This document shows, in pieces, positions 62,101-64,000 of a stretch of 64,000 bases of DNA (positions are counted from its first letter, which is position 1; every line of letters begins with the position of its first letter). The notes under the pieces are model-generated. The model worked only from the letters and a program-made list of their open reading frames with translations, ran no database searches and was not told where the DNA came from. The DNA is taken from NCBI GenBank assembly GCA_020636315.1, contig JACJYA010000002.1:310001-374000 (forward strand), written 5' to 3'. A program made the translations under genes and the position numbers. Source of the stretch: Lewinellaceae bacterium. Its GTDB lineage: Bacteria > Bacteroidota > Bacteroidia > Chitinophagales > Saprospiraceae.

Positions 62101-63479
62101 AATCCATACAGGTCAACATACTGAACCCGGGCGTTTACTATACCGGGATAGACGCCACGCAGGCACAGATAGACGGCTGGAGCATCTCCCCGCCACTGGT
62201 GCTGCCGCCTATGACCAACAGTGTCCTCTGGACCCACAGCAGCGGCATCACCCCCAACGGGGTCAACTACAACCTCTTTGATTTCTGTATAGAAGGCACG
62301 ACTTCCACCGACTCGGTTTACATAGAAGTGGTGTGGCTGGATGCCGACAGCATGGGGGTCTGCTGGGATACGCTCGCCATTTTCTGCCCGGAATGTCTGA
62401 ATGTGATAAACGATACGCTCACCTGCCAGACCACAATTGACCCGGCAGGAGGAGTCACTCAGGACTATGTTTACACCTTCGAGGTGTTCAACTACTCCCC
62501 GTTTGCTGTGAATACCATCGGTATTGTGGAAAATCCTTCCAGTAATACCAACATCAGTCCGGATGTGATCAGCATCCCCACCATACCGCCCTTCTCACCG
62601 GGCGGGGCTTCGGTGCCGATCTCGATCATCATCGATGGCAGCGTGGGGTCCGATACGACCCTCTGCTTCGACCTTGTGCTCCGGCAGGTCATTGCCGATT
62701 CGATCGACATTCTGTGTTGTTACGCCACCCATTGCATCTATCTACCGCCCTGCGACAGCCTTCCGCCCTTCCTCTGCCCGAACCCCGAGCTGGCCAACCA
62801 GGGCCCCTGCCCGCTGGCCTGGGACCCGGTCTGTGGTTGTGACACGCTGACGTACAGCAACAGCTGCTTCGCCTCCAATGCCGGAGTCACTTACTGGACA
62901 CCTGGTGTTTGCGACACGGCAGTAATGAACCCCGATCCACGGGTAGTATTGTCGGGCAGCCTGGGCGCCAGCGGGGAAGTGTTGCTCGACTGGATGCTGA
63001 ATGACGACCCGTCTCAGTACAGCCATTTCGTGTTGCGCAACTGGCCCGCCGGAGGAGGAGCGCCGGTCACCTTAGCCGTACTGCCGGCACTGGCCGGCCA
63101 GCAACAGTACAACTTTGTGGACCTGAATGCCGGTTCCGGCATCCAGGAGTACGATGTGCTGGCGGTCGATCTCGACGGCCACCCGGTTTACAGTAATGTG
63201 GTGCAGGTATTGCTGATGAACGGCCTGCAACAGCGCGCCATGGTCTATACCTATCCGGTTCCCGCCACCAATTACCTGAATGTGACCTCCAACCTTCAGG
63301 GGGACGCTGTGCTGGAACTGATCAGCACCGACGGGCGGACGCTGCTGCAGCGCCGGGAAACCTTCCAGGGGCTGCCTGTTCCCGTCGATGTGAGTGGAAT
63401 AGGGTCTGGTGTTTATATGGTGCGCCTGAGCTTCCGCAGCGGAGATATTGGGCAACAGCGAATAGTGAAGATGGAGTAA
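59136..63479 (+). CDS. T9SS-exported Cys-rich protein with SdrD_B-like repeats and Kazal-type domain
   Basis: A 1447-residue secreted protein with signal peptide (LFLMLILAVLGAALPPGLQG). Three SdrD_B/Cna-B-like domains lie at about 28-320 (GVVYSYPNFALLAGETVVAI; GTAFYDLDGDGIQ; CYDLDANGINDPATEPGI). Residues about 325-700 look like a propeller (VYGIAADDEFYVYLT, NISYNPGNEVLYVTN, WGIGFDESEGKVYF). Cys-rich modules shared with the two preceding genes span about 700-1205 (NCCYRIDYLNTG, SCPVEETCLYIV, CCAEIDTCIAFPACDPCKY, FDFCIEGTTST). A Kazal pattern follows at about 1223-1262 (CPLAWDPVCGCDTLTYSNSC ... PGVC), then a fibronectin-like region and a type A sorting tail ending in QQRIVKME. Part of the module is nearly identical in DNA to the giant gene, pointing to duplication or gene conversion. 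Confidence 0.85.
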   Translation: MKRRLRLFLMLILAVLGAALPPGLQGQDCISGVVYSYPNFALLAGETVVAIASDGTVDQQVTDMNGYYEFCDPLVAGDYYLYVQLSTPSLSSDPSTWTVTYTPGQSATGIDFYIADLQQLGSIAGTAFYDLDGDGIQGDFEPALVDIPVYLSGTDSLGLKTDSEGNFRFINLPPGDYVVEIFADIPNTEWSSPDMYSVGLMAGQTVDNLRFTRIPSPGFGSLVDFVCYDLDANGINDPATEPGIEKMVVELLDTMGNTVGTTTTDGRGLYGFIGLAPGDYTLMAQFNAQDFTPTTPTSYAAIVPADDFLRAGPFYFEPQRKIFRCGMAVTTFLGDYPSPYNIGNNGRVLAVKDIRNRTLAPIGVGSHWNTVTDIDNPAWRDSKMAQVYGIAADDEFYVYLTATRLYGPNAITPGSGLIFMINPFTGGVTELVTAINTPTVVGNTELENNNQGLGNISYNPGNEVLYVTNPEDATINVIAAKNNSSYATGEVIQSYAVTSFTPTNTSSERVWGIGFDESEGKVYFSSPQSTGSVDIIAADVDANGLIVGPETTLFPVAGVMNIADISFSFDSQRMLVGERNSDPHASHVYQYTKTGPATWGPAQEIYVGGAGSNINAAGGVDYAYTSFSGNAPPNDGCDTEITATGNALILTGSLRVYGFGIIPATGNAPGSFANLNSIFVDSDVETGNNEWDKWEQGDVEVFDCACAVDCSQLGLSVSATPEDTISVDNCCYRIDYLNTGPEDVYFLQFQALDGVEINHTGDPYVLAPGFMTSGYTPTSLKIRPVGGGIMPAMANGLISNFCPKNVLAFPQYVLVNYLDSSQVAICTDTLVFSCPVEETCLYIVSDTLECDSLGYKYTATVKNPSGADFPVGFIKLNVEPDIPGLTVLGGEGLILPDTLFQGDTTTIMWTLETSEDLFGDTLCFILSAHDGVEERLCCAEIDTCIAFPACDPCKYVDAMVKPLADDQVGNCCFELFVTDTFTYDPNLIQSIQVNILNPGVYYTGIDATQAQIDGWSISPPLVLPPMTNSVLWTHSSGITPNGVNYNLFDFCIEGTTSTDSVYIEVVWLDADSMGVCWDTLAIFCPECLNVINDTLTCQTTIDPAGGVTQDYVYTFEVFNYSPFAVNTIGIVENPSSNTNISPDVISIPTIPPFSPGGASVPISIIIDGSVGSDTTLCFDLVLRQVIADSIDILCCYATHCIYLPPCDSLPPFLCPNPELANQGPCPLAWDPVCGCDTLTYSNSCFASNAGVTYWTPGVCDTAVMNPDPRVVLSGSLGASGEVLLDWMLNDDPSQYSHFVLRNWPAGGGAPVTLAVLPALAGQQQYNFVDLNAGSGIQEYDVLAVDLDGHPVYSNVVQVLLMNGLQQRAMVYTYPVPATNYLNVTSNLQGDAVLELISTDGRTLLQRRETFQGLPVPVDVSGIGSGVYMVRLSFRSGDIGQQRIVKME

Positions 63480-63503
63480 GGCGTGAAGGATAAAAGGCTC
63501 TAA

Positions 63504-63534
63504 TTTAAGCGGCAATGGGAAATTGCCGCTTAAA
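63504..63534. terminator. Hairpin TTTAAGCGGCAAT-GGGAA, terminator-like repeat copy 2
   Basis: TTTAAGCGGCAAT (63504-63516) pairs perfectly with 63522-63534. It sits 25 bp after the stop of the 1447-residue gene, the position of an intrinsic terminator, and is a second copy of the hairpin at 50357-50387. Confidence 0.65.
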
Positions 63535-63647
63535 GAAGGCCTTCAAGCGCTAATGGAACACGAGCGAAGCGACTGATGGAATGAAATGGAATAAATTAGC
63601 GTTTGAATTATCAAACATAAAATAAATAAGCCCAGTTACTTTAGTGT

Positions 63648-63711
63648 GAAAGGGTGACATCTTTTTCCAAATGCAGGAGAAGAGTGTCACCCTTTCTTTT
63701 TTGGAAAAAGA
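63648..63711 (+). promoter_or_regulatory. Interleaved inverted repeats A-B-A'-B' (possible pseudoknot or switch)
   Basis: A is GAAAGGGTGACA (63648-63659) and its exact complement A' is 63685-63696. B is TCTTTTTCCAAA (63660-63671) and its exact complement B' is 63700-63711. The order A-B-A'-B' with 12-bp perfect arms allows either an H-type pseudoknot or two alternative hairpins; the A stem is followed by a T-rich run (63697-63702), like a terminator. It lies 57 bp before the ATG at 63769. Function is inference. Confidence 0.6.
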
Positions 63712-63768
63712 GGAACAAATGCAAGAACTCTCCCTATTTTTTCGTTTCTCAATTTCAAAAAACAGAAT

Positions 63769-64000
63769 ATGAAAATGCGCATCCGACTAATGTTCCTGCT
63801 GTCTTTCACCCTGCTGGCTGCCTGTTTCACCCCTGCTCAGGCACAATTCTTCAAGCGCGACAAAGACAAAGAGAAGCAACAATCAGAAACAGAAGGGAAA
63901 GAAGGCATTTTCTCCATCTTCAGAAAGGATGAACCCACCGAGAGCGACAAAGAGATGGAAGCCATCAAGGCCCGCCATAAGGACGCCAAGGCCGATGTGC
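63769..64000 (+). CDS. Exported protein, N-terminal part only (cut by the window edge)
   Basis: Starts at ATG 63769: MKMRIRLMFLLSFTLLAACF followed by TPAQAQ and a highly charged stretch (FFKRDKDKEKQQ, DKEMEAIKARHKDAKADV). The signal could be cleaved by signal peptidase I after AQA, or processed as a lipoprotein at LLAAC; both motifs are present. The charged, helix-forming body suggests a coiled coil. The frame is open to base 64000. Nothing more can be said about function. The frame starting at 63654 that overlaps it is a shadow. Confidence 0.7.
   Translation, partial: MKMRIRLMFLLSFTLLAACFTPAQAQFFKRDKDKEKQQSETEGKEGIFSIFRKDEPTESDKEMEAIKARHKDAKADV

Larger units (their letters stand above)
63480..63768. 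other. 289-bp gap with a terminator-like hairpin and interleaved inverted repeats
   Basis: Begins with the repeat hairpin (63504-63534), followed by a GTTTGA-ATTA-TCAAAC hairpin (63601-63616), and ends with the interleaved repeats described separately (63648-63711). A plus-strand frame at 63654-63932 crosses this region but is out of frame with the real gene at 63769 and is rejected. Confidence 0.5.

Noticed and set aside
63654..63932. 92-residue frame near the right edge
   Set aside because: Out of frame with the gene at 63769, which has a proper signal peptide; the frame also crosses the interleaved inverted repeats.

Overview
The window looks like a chromosomal stretch from a Bacteroidota bacterium, most likely of the Saprospiria group (Lewinella, Phaeodactylibacter or Haliscomenobacter type). 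The evidence is a SusC/SusD pair with a hybrid two-component regulator, seven secreted proteins ending in type IX secretion (T9SS) sorting domains, TAnnTTTG-type promoters, very long Cys-rich surface proteins and dispersed palindromic repeats. The placement is inference from gene content; there is no rRNA here. I see no tRNA, rRNA, CRISPR array or transposase gene.

Layout. 1-5.6 kb: end of an FtsX-type ABC permease with a LolA-like partner, then an FAD monooxygenase and a GH78 alpha-L-rhamnosidase on the minus strand. 5.6-22.2 kb: a visibly more AT-rich block holding a polysaccharide utilisation locus (PUL): a one-protein hybrid sensor/AraC regulator, a PKD/CBM surface lipoprotein, SusC, SusD, a probable GH110 alpha-1,3-galactosidase and a T9SS-exported beta-propeller enzyme. 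A self-contained SDR/TetR pair with its own operators sits between regulator and transport genes. 22.3-32.3 kb: housekeeping and orphan genes (alpha/beta hydrolase, PurL, DUF1697, a small orphan, a helical protein, a T9SS propeller, a lipoprotein). 32.4-36.4 kb: a TlpA-like thiol-disulfide lipoprotein facing an mlaEFD lipid-transport operon. 36.9-47.3 kb: a WD40-caspase protein, an M28 peptidase, a 725-residue orphan and a clan GH-A glycosidase with an inserted carbohydrate-binding domain. 47.4-63.5 kb: a Uma2-like nuclease and then three consecutive T9SS surface proteins (645, 2766 and 1447 residues) sharing a Cys-rich module; two carry Kazal-type inhibitor domains. A partial exported protein is cut by the right edge.

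How the genes work together. The PUL is a complete sense-bind-import-degrade unit, probably for an alpha-galactoside-containing glycan. The other T9SS cargo (peptidase, glycosidase, adhesin-like giants) fits a cell that attacks polymers and attaches to surfaces; the T9SS machinery is not in this window.

The least explained signals are non-coding. Two roughly 200-bp elements have long perfect or near-perfect terminal inverted repeats. A third repeat family lies at the 5' end of two genes. Purine-rich tracts begin at gene 3' ends. Three 9-bp direct repeats spaced exactly 21 bp precede the Cys-rich cluster. An interleaved A-B-A'-B' pair of 12-bp inverted repeats lies upstream of the last gene. 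All starts and domain calls are by reading; no database search was run.
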